A DNA stretch of 47,550 nt from Chthonomonadaceae bacterium (GTDB taxonomy: Bacteria; Armatimonadota; Chthonomonadetes; Chthonomonadales; Chthonomonadaceae), in assembly GCA_025352825.1 (NCBI GenBank), contig JANXSG010000108.1, positions 1 through 47,550 of the forward strand, written 5' to 3'. Both the position numbers and the translations under genes were made by a program. Below are positions 17,486 to 24,673 of the stretch, piece by piece; within the stretch, counting starts at the first letter, position 1; every line of letters begins with the position of its first letter. The notes under the pieces are model-generated. The model searched no databases, was not told the origin of the DNA, and saw nothing but the letters and a program-made list of their open reading frames with translations.

Positions 17486-18463
17486 TTAATATCCCAACAT
17501 CAATGAGATCAGAGCTTTTTGAGTATGGAGTCTGTTTTCCGCCTGATCCATTACAGTTTTGTAATGGATTTGCATCACCTCTGTACTAATCTCTTCACCC
17601 CGATGTGCTGGCAGGCAGTGCAGTACAATCGCATCTGATTTCGCTTTCATCATCAGTTCAGCATTGACCTGATAATTTTTGAATATCTCTGCACGATGCT
17701 CCGATTCGGACTCCTGCCCCATACTCGCCCATACATCCGTATAGACAGCATCCGCGTTTTGCACCGCTTCTGCAGGATCAGTAACGATTGCGACGGCTGC
17801 ACCAGATTCATTATGGCCAATCTCCATGGCTGCACGAACATAATCGCTGTTGGGGAAATAGCCTTCAGGACAAGCTGCCGAAATGGATACTCCCATTTTA
17901 GCACATGCCAATAGCAGGGCGTGAAGCACGTTGTTTCCATCGCCTACGTATGCCAGCTTTAGCTGGTTAGGTGTAATGGGCTTATTCTCAAAAAGCGTCT
18001 GGAGATCAGCAAACGCCTGAATTGGATGCTCTCTATCACTTAACGCATTGATCACAGGGATAGATGCATTTTCTGCGAGTTCTTCAACAGTCTCGTGTCT
18101 AAAAACTCGGGCGGAGATGATATCAACCCATCTCGAAAGCGCTGCAGCTACATCTGCGGTTGATTCCCGGGTTCCAAGGCCTACATCGGAAGCTGCGAGG
18201 TTAATCGCATGACCACCGAGCTGAACCATCCCTGCCTCAAAACTTACGCGCGTGCGCAGTGAAGGTTTTTCAAACAGCATTCCGAGCGTGCGTGGATATT
18301 CCCATTGTTTCCCCGTAGTTCTGGATAAGTGTAGTTTTTTTAATTCAGACGATAATTCGAGAATTTGCTCTATCTGTATCTTAGTCACATCTAGCAGTGT
18401 GACTAGAGACTTACCTCTCCATGAATTAGTCAATTCCATGTTATTGCTATTTACCGAAGGCAC
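17486..18463 (-). CDS. argF: Ornithine carbamoyltransferase
   Basis: Makes citrulline from ornithine and carbamoyl phosphate. The carbamoyl-phosphate loop SLRTR is at residues 68-72. HPIQAFADLQT follows, and the ornithine loop HCLPAHRGEEIS lies near the C-terminus. The length is 325 aa. The GTG at 18463 is preferred because GGAG lies 6 nt upstream; the internal ATG eight codons later has no Shine-Dalgarno. A promoter-like element lies at 18490-18519. It heads the argFGH group, separated from argCJBD by the Clp N-domain gene and a gap with repeats. Confidence 0.96.
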   Translation of the reverse strand: MPSVNSNNMELTNSWRGKSLVTLLDVTKIQIEQILELSSELKKLHLSRTTGKQWEYPRTLGMLFEKPSLRTRVSFEAGMVQLGGHAINLAASDVGLGTRESTADVAAALSRWVDIISARVFRHETVEELAENASIPVINALSDREHPIQAFADLQTLFENKPITPNQLKLAYVGDGNNVLHALLLACAKMGVSISAACPEGYFPNSDYVRAAMEIGHNESGAAVAIVTDPAEAVQNADAVYTDVWASMGQESESEHRAEIFKNYQVNAELMMKAKSDAIVLHCLPAHRGEEISTEVMQIHYKTVMDQAENRLHTQKALISLMLGY

Positions 18464-18489
18464 CAGATACTCCGTTTCCTGTTTAAAAT

Positions 18490-18519
18490 ATAATAATTAC
18501 GCCTATAATGTAATTTCAA
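18490..18519 (-). promoter_or_regulatory. Possible promoter for argFGH
   Basis: On the minus strand TTGAAA (18514-18519) and TATTAT (18490-18495) are separated by 18 nt, 27 nt before the argF start. Confidence 0.45.
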
Positions 18520-18545
18520 AAGCTGGATATACCCGCATATTTCAG

Positions 18546-18590
18546 CCCTCACTTCCTTCCCCCTCTCCCAAAAACAGGAGAGGGGGAAGC
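18546..18590. repeat. Dispersed hairpin repeat, copy 1
   Basis: A 13-bp perfect stem (CTTCCCCCTCTCC at 18556-18568, GGAGAGGGGGAAG at 18577-18589) with loop CAAAAACA is preceded by CCCTCAC. Copies 2 and 3 share the stem core and the same loop. It is a short, non-coding REP-like element. Confidence 0.8.
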
Positions 18591-18687
18591 TTAAAATCGT
18601 TGGTTTCCAGTCTGCCACTTCTTCGGATATGCGCTTATATTTAGCTCAAAAAATTTATATAATGTTGAAAAACCGATGCCTTAGTCA

Positions 18688-18726
18688 CCCCTCTCCTGTT
18701 TTTGGGAGAGGGGCCGGGGGTGAGGG
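18688..18726. repeat. Dispersed hairpin repeat, copy 2 (inverted)
   Basis: CCCCTCTCC (18688-18696) pairs with GGAGAGGGG (18705-18713) around loop TGTTTTTG, the reverse complement of the copy 1 loop, followed by CCGGGGGTGAGGG. It is oriented opposite to copy 1, about 100 nt away, so the pair could also fold into one long structure. Confidence 0.8.
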
Positions 18727-18826
18727 CATGAAGAGTTTTTCAGTTACTTTGGGGTTTTTGCATTTACCGCCAATGTGATGAACATACCGAGTAATCTATG
18801 CAATTCATTCCACCGGGAGGATTGAA

Positions 18827-18970
18827 ATGTATAGCTTACTCGGTGATTTGCAGATGCAACCAAGCAGTTATCAAATGTTGAAATATCAAGATTTCAAAAT
18901 CATAGTATTTTATCAAATATATTTTCGGTATATTGGAATTATATCTTATTCACTCGTAAGAGCCCTATAA
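18827..18970 (+). CDS. Candidate 47-aa small protein
   Basis: An ATG with a strong Shine-Dalgarno (GGGAGG, 6 nt upstream) opens 47 codons ending in TAA at 18970. The C-terminal half is rich in Ile, Tyr and Phe and could be a membrane segment. A 9-bp inverted repeat (ACCGAGTAA at 18786-18794, TTACTCGGT at 18836-18844) brackets the Shine-Dalgarno and start, so the ribosome-binding site would sit in a hairpin loop. There is no homology I recognise. Its end overlaps by 25 nt the possible frameshifted extension of the opposite-strand Clp gene. Confidence 0.3.
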   Translation: MYSLLGDLQMQPSSYQMLKYQDFKIIVFYQIYFRYIGIISYSLVRAL

Positions 18971-19006
18971 TTCTTTATGCACAGCATGTAATCCTGCAGA
19001 ATAGTA

Positions 19007-19534
19007 TCAGGTTCTGCTCCACATTTTCCACATAGAGCTTGTAGATTTTCGGCTAATCATACTTGTTTTTTGCAGAGGCGTATCGATCACATCTGAAACA
19101 AGAAGCTTCCTATCTTCTTCCAGAATAATATTTCTAAGAATTTCTGGAGTAAGGCCGGCTTCCCGCAATACGATACCGCCTAATCCTTCTTCTTCCATGA
19201 TCAAACCGAGCATAATATGACGCGAGTCCAAATCTTTATGTCCGAGATCAAGCATCTGCTCTCCTGCTAAAGCCATCACATGCTGTGCTCTTGGAGTTAA
19301 TTTCAGATTCTCTTCCGGATCATGATGACCTTTTGAACACTGTTTTTTGCAAGTCTCACTCAACTGTCGGCAATCGAAACCGTTCTCCCTGAGAATTTTT
19401 GTAGCGGAGTTTGTATGTTTCAGAAGCCCCAGAAGAAGATATTCCGTATGAACGAACCTATGGTTGTACTTGCCCGCGTATTCCTTCGCATCGAAAAGTA
19501 ACTGTTTTACACCCTGGCTTTGTATTGGACGCAT
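19007..19534 (-). CDS. Stand-alone Clp N-terminal domain protein
   Basis: A 175-aa protein consisting of the double Clp_N (ClpC/ClpB N-terminal) repeat with no AAA+ module. The first repeat is at about residues 5-70 (AKEYAGKYNHRFVHTEYLLLGLLK) and the second at 80-140 (LTPRAQHVMALAGEQMLDLGHKDLDSRHIMLGLI). Such proteins may act as adaptors or substrate-binding partners for Clp proteases. The ATG has GAGG 7 nt upstream. The last 15 or so residues look out of frame: one frame over, the sequence reads LAENLQALCGKCGAEPDTIL with a CxxC motif and continues to a TAA at 18946. A base insertion near 19050 is therefore suspected. It lies downstream of argD, probably in the same transcript. Confidence 0.85.
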   Translation of the reverse strand: MRPIQSQGVKQLLFDAKEYAGKYNHRFVHTEYLLLGLLKHTNSATKILRENGFDCRQLSETCKKQCSKGHHDPEENLKLTPRAQHVMALAGEQMLDLGHKDLDSRHIMLGLIMEEEGLGGIVLREAGLTPEILRNIILEEDRKLLVSDVIDTPLQKTSMISRKSTSSMWKMWSRT

Positions 19535-19602
19535 GGTCTTGCCTCGTCTAGATTGAAATTTCCGAACGGCTTGTATATCTGCAGACGAGTTTGCCGCCGG
19601 AA

Positions 19603-20808
19603 CTACTGTGCCAGAACCATTTGAAATGCTTTTAGAAACTGGTCACAGTCCGCTGTTGTTATGTTAAGTGGTGGCAGAAGCCTTATTATGCTCTCACCAA
19701 CCGCATTAGCTACCACGCCTGCATGAAGTAACTCCTGAACTAGCTGCCTTGCGTTATTTTTAGCAAGTTCGATACCGATCATTAGCCCATATCCGCGAAT
19801 TTCGGTGATATGACCGGTATAATCCCGTTGAATTACCTGCAGATGTTCTTTCAGATAATTTCCGATTGTGATGGCATTTTCTAAAAGATGCTCCTCTTCG
19901 AGCACATCCAGAGTTGCCATCGCGGCTGCACACGCTAATGGCTGCCCGGCAAATGTGGACCCATGATCACCCGGTACCAATACGTTCGCTGCATCACCTC
20001 GAGCAAGGCATGCTCCCATTGGGAAACCATCTGCAATCCCTTTAGCCAGCGTGACGATATCACCGGTTATACCTGCACGCTGGCTTGCGAGAAATCTTCC
20101 TGTTCGCCCCATCCCGCACTGTACCTCATCCAAAATAAGCAGCACTTCTGCTTCAGTGCATAGTGCTTGAATACCCTGAAGGAATTCAGGGGATGCGGGC
20201 TTCACACCGCTCTCTCCCTGTATGGGCTCGATCATCACAGCGCACGTTTGTTCTGTGATAAGCTCGTCCAAAGCAGCAAGATCATTTAGCGGAGAGTATA
20301 TGAAGCCGGGAACCAGGGGTTCGAACGGCGTTTGATATTTAGACTGCGCGGTAGCAGTTACTGTTCCCATAGTTCGACCATGAAATGAGCCTTGGAAGGT
20401 GATTATCTCAAAACAATCGAGTCCACGTTTCTTTTTGCCCCATTTTCTGGCAATTTTAAGGGCACATTCATTCGCTTCTGCACCCGAATTACAGAAAAAA
20501 ACCTTGTCCATTCTAGCAAGAGCGTTCAGTCTGGCAGCGAGTCTCGCCTGCAGTGGGTTATGAAACAAATTGCTGACATGCATAAGTGTCTTCGCCTGGT
20601 TTGCGATGGCTTCGGCAACTTTGGGGTGGCAATGACCAACCTGAACCACAGAGATTCCACTCAGAAAATCGAGATACTCGTTTCCGTTGCTATCCCATAA
20701 ACACGAACCTTCCCCACGAACGAAAACAATCGGCTGGCGGGCGTATGTTCCCATCACATTTTCGACGTCAAGTTTTTCAATCTGTTCAGAATTTAGTAAA
20801 TTATCCAT
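19603..20808 (-). CDS. argD: Acetylornithine aminotransferase
   Basis: A PLP-dependent class-III aminotransferase that converts N-acetylglutamate semialdehyde to N-acetylornithine. It is 401 aa. Conserved parts are the N-terminal GEGSCLWDSNGNEYLDFLSG, FFCNSGAEANECALKIAR (cofactor phosphate site), LILDEVQCGMGRTG, and the PLP lysine in TLAKGIADGFPMGAC. Placement between argB and the rest of the pathway supports ArgD over other class-III aminotransferases, though such enzymes can also act on succinyl-diaminopimelate. Confidence 0.95.
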   Translation of the reverse strand: MDNLLNSEQIEKLDVENVMGTYARQPIVFVRGEGSCLWDSNGNEYLDFLSGISVVQVGHCHPKVAEAIANQAKTLMHVSNLFHNPLQARLAARLNALARMDKVFFCNSGAEANECALKIARKWGKKKRGLDCFEIITFQGSFHGRTMGTVTATAQSKYQTPFEPLVPGFIYSPLNDLAALDELITEQTCAVMIEPIQGESGVKPASPEFLQGIQALCTEAEVLLILDEVQCGMGRTGRFLASQRAGITGDIVTLAKGIADGFPMGACLARGDAANVLVPGDHGSTFAGQPLACAAAMATLDVLEEEHLLENAITIGNYLKEHLQVIQRDYTGHITEIRGYGLMIGIELAKNNARQLVQELLHAGVVANAVGESIIRLLPPLNITTADCDQFLKAFQMVLAQ

Positions 20809-20851
20809 GTTTATTCTAGTCGTATCCTAATTATAATTGCTGATTGTGCTT

Positions 20852-21718
20852 CTATGCTCGAAGCATAGTTCCGATGCCCGAATCGGTAAATATTTCAATT
20901 AAAAGTGTATGCGGAATTCTGCCATCGATTAGATGTGCCCGTTCCACACCACCCTCTACAGCTTTGATGCATGCTTCTAGTTTGGGTATCATTCCACGGT
21001 CTGCCGCACCGGAAGCAATCAATTGAAGCGCTTGTTCCACGTTCATCTCTTTGATAATGCTTGACTTATCTGGATAGTCTGCATATAGACCTTCGACATC
21101 GGTAAGTACCACAAGTTTGCAAGCGCCTACTTTGGCAGCGATATGGCCTGCCGCGTGATCTGCGTTTACATTGTAGCTGTTTCCATCTTTGCCTATTGCG
21201 ACTGAGGATATCACAGGAACATATCCCTCGGTACTTAGTAGATTCAAAATATCTGCGTTGATCTCATCTATCTCCCCAACAAACCCTAAATCCCCCAGGT
21301 CAGATTTCATTTTTGTGGCAACAATGAGGTTGGCATCCTTCCCGCTCAGACCCACCGCTTTTGCGCCTTGTTGATTCAAAAGGGCAACGATATTCTTGTT
21401 TGTTTTCCCGGTAAGTGCCATCTCCACGATTTCCATGGTGGTGGCATCGGTAACGCGGAACCCGCCCAGAAAAGAGGGTTCATGACCCATCTGCTTCATA
21501 AGCGCATTTATTTCTGGGCCACCGCCGTGCACTAGAATCGGGTGAATTCCGACATAGTGCAACAATGCAATATCCTGCATCACCTGCGATTTCAAAGACT
21601 CGTCTATCATGGCGTTTCCACCATACTTAACGACGATTGTCTTTCCATAGAATTTGCGCAAGTATGGAAGGGCTTCGATCAAAACTGCCGCTTGAGTCTC
21701 TGGATCTCTAATGCTCAT
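20852..21718 (-). CDS. argB: Acetylglutamate kinase
   Basis: Phosphorylates N-acetylglutamate, usually the regulated step of the cyclic arginine pathway. It is 288 aa. The ATP/substrate motifs are IVVKYGGNAM, ILVHGGGPEIN and VGLSGKDANLI, followed by VTDVEGLY near the nucleotide site. An N-terminal helix (ETQAAVLIEALPYLRKFYGKTIVVKYGG) resembles the one that makes arginine-sensitive hexamers, so feedback inhibition by arginine is likely but not proven. Confidence 0.96.
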   Translation of the reverse strand: MSIRDPETQAAVLIEALPYLRKFYGKTIVVKYGGNAMIDESLKSQVMQDIALLHYVGIHPILVHGGGPEINALMKQMGHEPSFLGGFRVTDATTMEIVEMALTGKTNKNIVALLNQQGAKAVGLSGKDANLIVATKMKSDLGDLGFVGEIDEINADILNLLSTEGYVPVISSVAIGKDGNSYNVNADHAAGHIAAKVGACKLVVLTDVEGLYADYPDKSSIIKEMNVEQALQLIASGAADRGMIPKLEACIKAVEGGVERAHLIDGRIPHTLLIEIFTDSGIGTMLRA

Positions 21719-21751
21719 GGAATATAGACCTTAGAATTTCTATAAAATGGT

Positions 21752-22975
21752 TTATGTGTGGTACTCTGCGTTTATCTTGATATAGTCGTAGCTATAATCG
21801 CATGTCCAGAAAGTGGCACTGTCTTCACCCATGTTCATATCGAGTGTGATTACAACCTCATTCTGAGTGAGGTAGTCGTGAGCAGCGTCTCTATTGAAGG
21901 ATATACTGCCACCATTCTCACACACAAGATGATCTCCAATCGAGACTGATATTCTGTTCGGGTCGAGCGGAGCTCCGGATTTTCCTGCAGCCATCAGCAC
22001 TCTCCCCCAGTTCGGGTCGTTGCCAAAGAGTGCCGTTTTAACCAGAGGCGATTCCGCGACAGATTTAGCTATCTGGTGTGCAGCCAACTTGGTAGCTGCA
22101 TTCAGAACTCGAATCTCCACAAGTTTGGTGGCTCCTTCGCCATCACGGGCGATCTCCTTTGCAAGAGACACGCACAACCTTGTCAGCGCTTCCACAAAAT
22201 CTTCGAATGCCGATCCCTGACGTGTTATTTCTGCATGTCCCATTCCAGAAGCCAGAAGCAGACACATGTCGTTTGTGCTAGTGTCTCCATCCACAGTAAC
22301 CCTGTTAAACGAGGCATTTGCGGCACGAGATATCGCCTCCTGCAACAGAGGTGCAGGCAATCGTGCATCTGTCGTGATGAAGGCTAGCATGGTCGCCATA
22401 TTCGGGGCGATCATCCCGGAGCCTTTGCACATCCCGCCAAACCGAATAGGGCCAACCCAGTTATCGGAATCTACTTCCACGGCCCGGAGTTTTGGATAGG
22501 TATCCGTGGTCATGATTGCCCGAGCAGATGCCATGTCTGAATTAGAGTCGCGCTCCAGCCTATCGACCACATTTATAATTCCCTCTTGAAGTCTATCCAT
22601 AGGCAGCAAGTGGCCAATTATTCCTGTGGATGCTATCAGGACACTGTCCGGTGGAACATGGAGGCGTCTGCTCACCCACTCGGCAAGGTTTCTGTTATCT
22701 GCTTCTCCTTGATCTCCATTACAGGCGTTTGCATTTCCAGCATTAATTAGTACCGCTCGTGCCATGCCCCCTTTTACTACTCGGTTGGAATATTTCACAC
22801 ACGGCGCCTGTACACGATTAGTAGTGAAAACACCTGCTGCAACCGCTGCACTATCGCTTACAAAAAGGGTAAGATCATCACCTGCTGTTTTGAGACCGCA
22901 TCGCACGGAGGCAATTACAAATCCTTCCGGGAAAGTAATACCCGCCTCGTTCTCTTCTTTCCAAACTTTTATCAT
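21752..22975 (-). CDS. argJ: Bifunctional glutamate N-acetyltransferase/ornithine acetyltransferase
   Basis: Transfers the acetyl group from N-acetylornithine to glutamate, closing the acetyl cycle. It is 407 aa. The autocleavage site Ala-Thr lies in MIAPNMATMLAFITTDA, where the Thr becomes the nucleophile at the start of the beta chain. Other conserved parts are LINAGNANACNG and the C-terminal FGNDPNWGRVLMAAG. Whether it also uses acetyl-CoA cannot be told from sequence, but no argA or argE is present in the cluster, which favours a bifunctional enzyme. It lies 18 nt after argC. Confidence 0.96.
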   Translation of the reverse strand: MIKVWKEENEAGITFPEGFVIASVRCGLKTAGDDLTLFVSDSAAVAAGVFTTNRVQAPCVKYSNRVVKGGMARAVLINAGNANACNGDQGEADNRNLAEWVSRRLHVPPDSVLIASTGIIGHLLPMDRLQEGIINVVDRLERDSNSDMASARAIMTTDTYPKLRAVEVDSDNWVGPIRFGGMCKGSGMIAPNMATMLAFITTDARLPAPLLQEAISRAANASFNRVTVDGDTSTNDMCLLLASGMGHAEITRQGSAFEDFVEALTRLCVSLAKEIARDGEGATKLVEIRVLNAATKLAAHQIAKSVAESPLVKTALFGNDPNWGRVLMAAGKSGAPLDPNRISVSIGDHLVCENGGSISFNRDAAHDYLTQNEVVITLDMNMGEDSATFWTCDYSYDYIKINAEYHT

Positions 22976-22993
22976 TCGGTCTATCGCTCCATT

Positions 22994-24040
22994 CTATGGC
23001 CAGATACCGCCACAGTCTATCAATGCGGCAGTCTCATCAAAACCGAACATTAAATTCATATTTTGCACTGCCTGGCCAGCTGCGCCTTTTACCAGATTAT
23101 CGATGGCGGATACCACAGTAATCCGCTGATTCCGGGTATCGAATGCCATTCCGATATGGCATCGGTTGCTGCCAAGCGTATGCTTAGTAGCTGGAAGCGA
23201 ATCTGGCAGAATAGTGACAAATGGTTCTGTTTTGTAGAAATCAGCGTACTGTTCATATAGTTCACTCGGTGAGAAATTTCTCAAAGCATTTGCATAACAG
23301 GTTGCTAAAATTCCTCGCGACATCGGGATCAGATGTGGAGTAAATGTGATTACCGATTTAATTCCAGTAATTTCAGAAATTATCGACTCTATTTCTGGCG
23401 TGTGCCTATGTGTTCCGGCTATTTTATAAGCACTCACACTTTCATTTATCTCAGGATAATGGTAGTCCAGAGAGAATTTTGCTCGTCCAACTCCAGAAAC
23501 ACCTGATTTAGCGTCTATCACAACTGTTTTTGGGTCAATCATCTCTGCCTTGAGCAAAGGTGCCAGTGCTAAAATGGATGCGGTGGGATAGCATCCGGGA
23601 TTACCCACCAGTCGGCTTTCTTTGATTTCCGATCTGTGTAGCTCAGGGAGGCCATAGACGGCAGTCTGATTCTCCAGTGGGCATGAATGTTGCATTTTAT
23701 ACCACTCAGGATATATCTCGATGTCACGGAAACGAAAATCTGCTGAGAGATCTACTACTTTACAACCGGCGGCTAACAGATCCGGCACGATTTTCATAGC
23801 TCTGCCATTTTCTTGAGCCAGAAAAACCATCTCACACGCTTTCAAAGCGGACATATTTCCAAGTGACTGGAATTGGAGATTGCTCATCCCATACAGTCCT
23901 GGAAAGGCTGCGTGCATAGGCTTTCCAGAATAAGTTTCAGAAATTGCAACCGTAAGATTAACGAAGGGATGCCTCAACAATATTCTTATTAGTTCCCCGC
24001 CGCCATATCCCGAAGCGCCTACAACTGCCACATTTAACAT
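22994..24040 (-). CDS. argC: N-acetyl-gamma-glutamyl-phosphate reductase
   Basis: An NADPH-dependent reductase that makes N-acetylglutamate semialdehyde. It is 348 aa. The Rossmann motif VVGASGYGGGELIRIL is at the N-terminus and the catalytic Cys lies in VGNPGCYPTASILAL. GVSGVGRAK and GTHRHTPEIE are typical of the long ArgC type. The ATG is preceded by AGGA at 8 nt. It is the first gene of the arg operon, behind a long leader with a hairpin terminator. Confidence 0.97.
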   Translation of the reverse strand: MLNVAVVGASGYGGGELIRILLRHPFVNLTVAISETYSGKPMHAAFPGLYGMSNLQFQSLGNMSALKACEMVFLAQENGRAMKIVPDLLAAGCKVVDLSADFRFRDIEIYPEWYKMQHSCPLENQTAVYGLPELHRSEIKESRLVGNPGCYPTASILALAPLLKAEMIDPKTVVIDAKSGVSGVGRAKFSLDYHYPEINESVSAYKIAGTHRHTPEIESIISEITGIKSVITFTPHLIPMSRGILATCYANALRNFSPSELYEQYADFYKTEPFVTILPDSLPATKHTLGSNRCHIGMAFDTRNQRITVVSAIDNLVKGAAGQAVQNMNLMFGFDETAALIDCGGIWP

Positions 24041-24103
24041 AGTACCGATCCTTAATTCAATTCCACTGATTTACTTTTTCATTCAGATTAAAAAAAACAA
24101 AAG

Positions 24104-24143
24104 GAGCCGTGGGGCATCTGGCTTGAGATAGTACCCACGGCTC
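24104..24143 (-). terminator. Intrinsic terminator in the argC leader (attenuator candidate)
   Basis: On the minus strand a perfect 10-bp stem (GAGCCGTGGG / CCCACGGCTC, 20-nt loop) is followed directly by CCTTTTGTTTTTTTT. It is a strong intrinsic terminator pointing toward argC, 63 nt before its start and after the only good promoter. An upstream CCCACG (minus strand, 24175-24180) could pair with the CGTGGG of the first arm and form an antiterminator. Confidence 0.7.
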
Positions 24144-24294
24144 TCTGAAAAAATTAAATACATGGCAATACGTACGTGGGCTATTTGTGATAATGCTCAC
24201 GACGGGGGCGGAAACTATTATTCTGGAACGAATATTTAACTTGAAAGATCATCAAGTAGGTGTGTCCAACCAATAAGTAAGATATAGAAGGAAC

Positions 24295-24323
24295 ATAATA
24301 CCTCCATTAAATGAAGATGTCAA
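24295..24323 (-). promoter_or_regulatory. Consensus promoter for the arg operon
   Basis: On the minus strand TTGACA (24318-24323) and TATTAT (24295-24300) are spaced by exactly 17 nt. Transcription would begin near 24288, giving a leader of about 250 nt before argC. Confidence 0.75.
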
Positions 24324-24339
24324 TGACTTTCTATTAAAA

Positions 24340-24356
24340 GAATGTAAAATACATTC
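24340..24356. promoter_or_regulatory. Palindromic operator-like site
   Basis: GAATGTA-AAA-TACATTC is a perfect 7-bp inverted repeat with a 3-nt centre, placed 17 nt upstream of the arg -35 box in the divergent arg/gsp gap. It could be a regulator site. It does not clearly match the classical ArgR box. Confidence 0.45.
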
Positions 24357-24571
24357 AAAATAATTTTTTTTTGATCTGTAGCCGAAAACTGAATAGTGAT
24401 ATTGAACTATACTGCCGCCAACGCGTCTTAACTAATCTGGTATAATCCATAAGTCGTAATCACCCTATAAATACCTGGTTATCACTAGGTTAACAAAATT
24501 CGGTTTGAGTAAACAAAATAAATGACTCTTTATACAATATGCGTGCAACCTGTAAGTATTGCCTGCGTCTA

Positions 24572-24600
24572 TTGATATTATTAATATAAGTGTTTATGAT
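24572..24600 (+). promoter_or_regulatory. Promoter for the type II secretion operon
   Basis: TTGATA (24572-24577) and TATGAT (24595-24600) are separated by 17 nt, about 73 nt upstream of the gspE start. Confidence 0.65.
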
Positions 24601-24673
24601 CCAGGCATTATATTTTTAACTGCTAACAATCGATTTTCTATCCTATTAAATGTATTTTCAGGAGACAACAGAA

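Noticed and set aside
24252-24296. 14-codon leader peptide with GGAGG near the arg promoter
   Set aside because: Its ATG overlaps the -10 box, so it would lie upstream of the expected transcript start, and it has no arginine codons.
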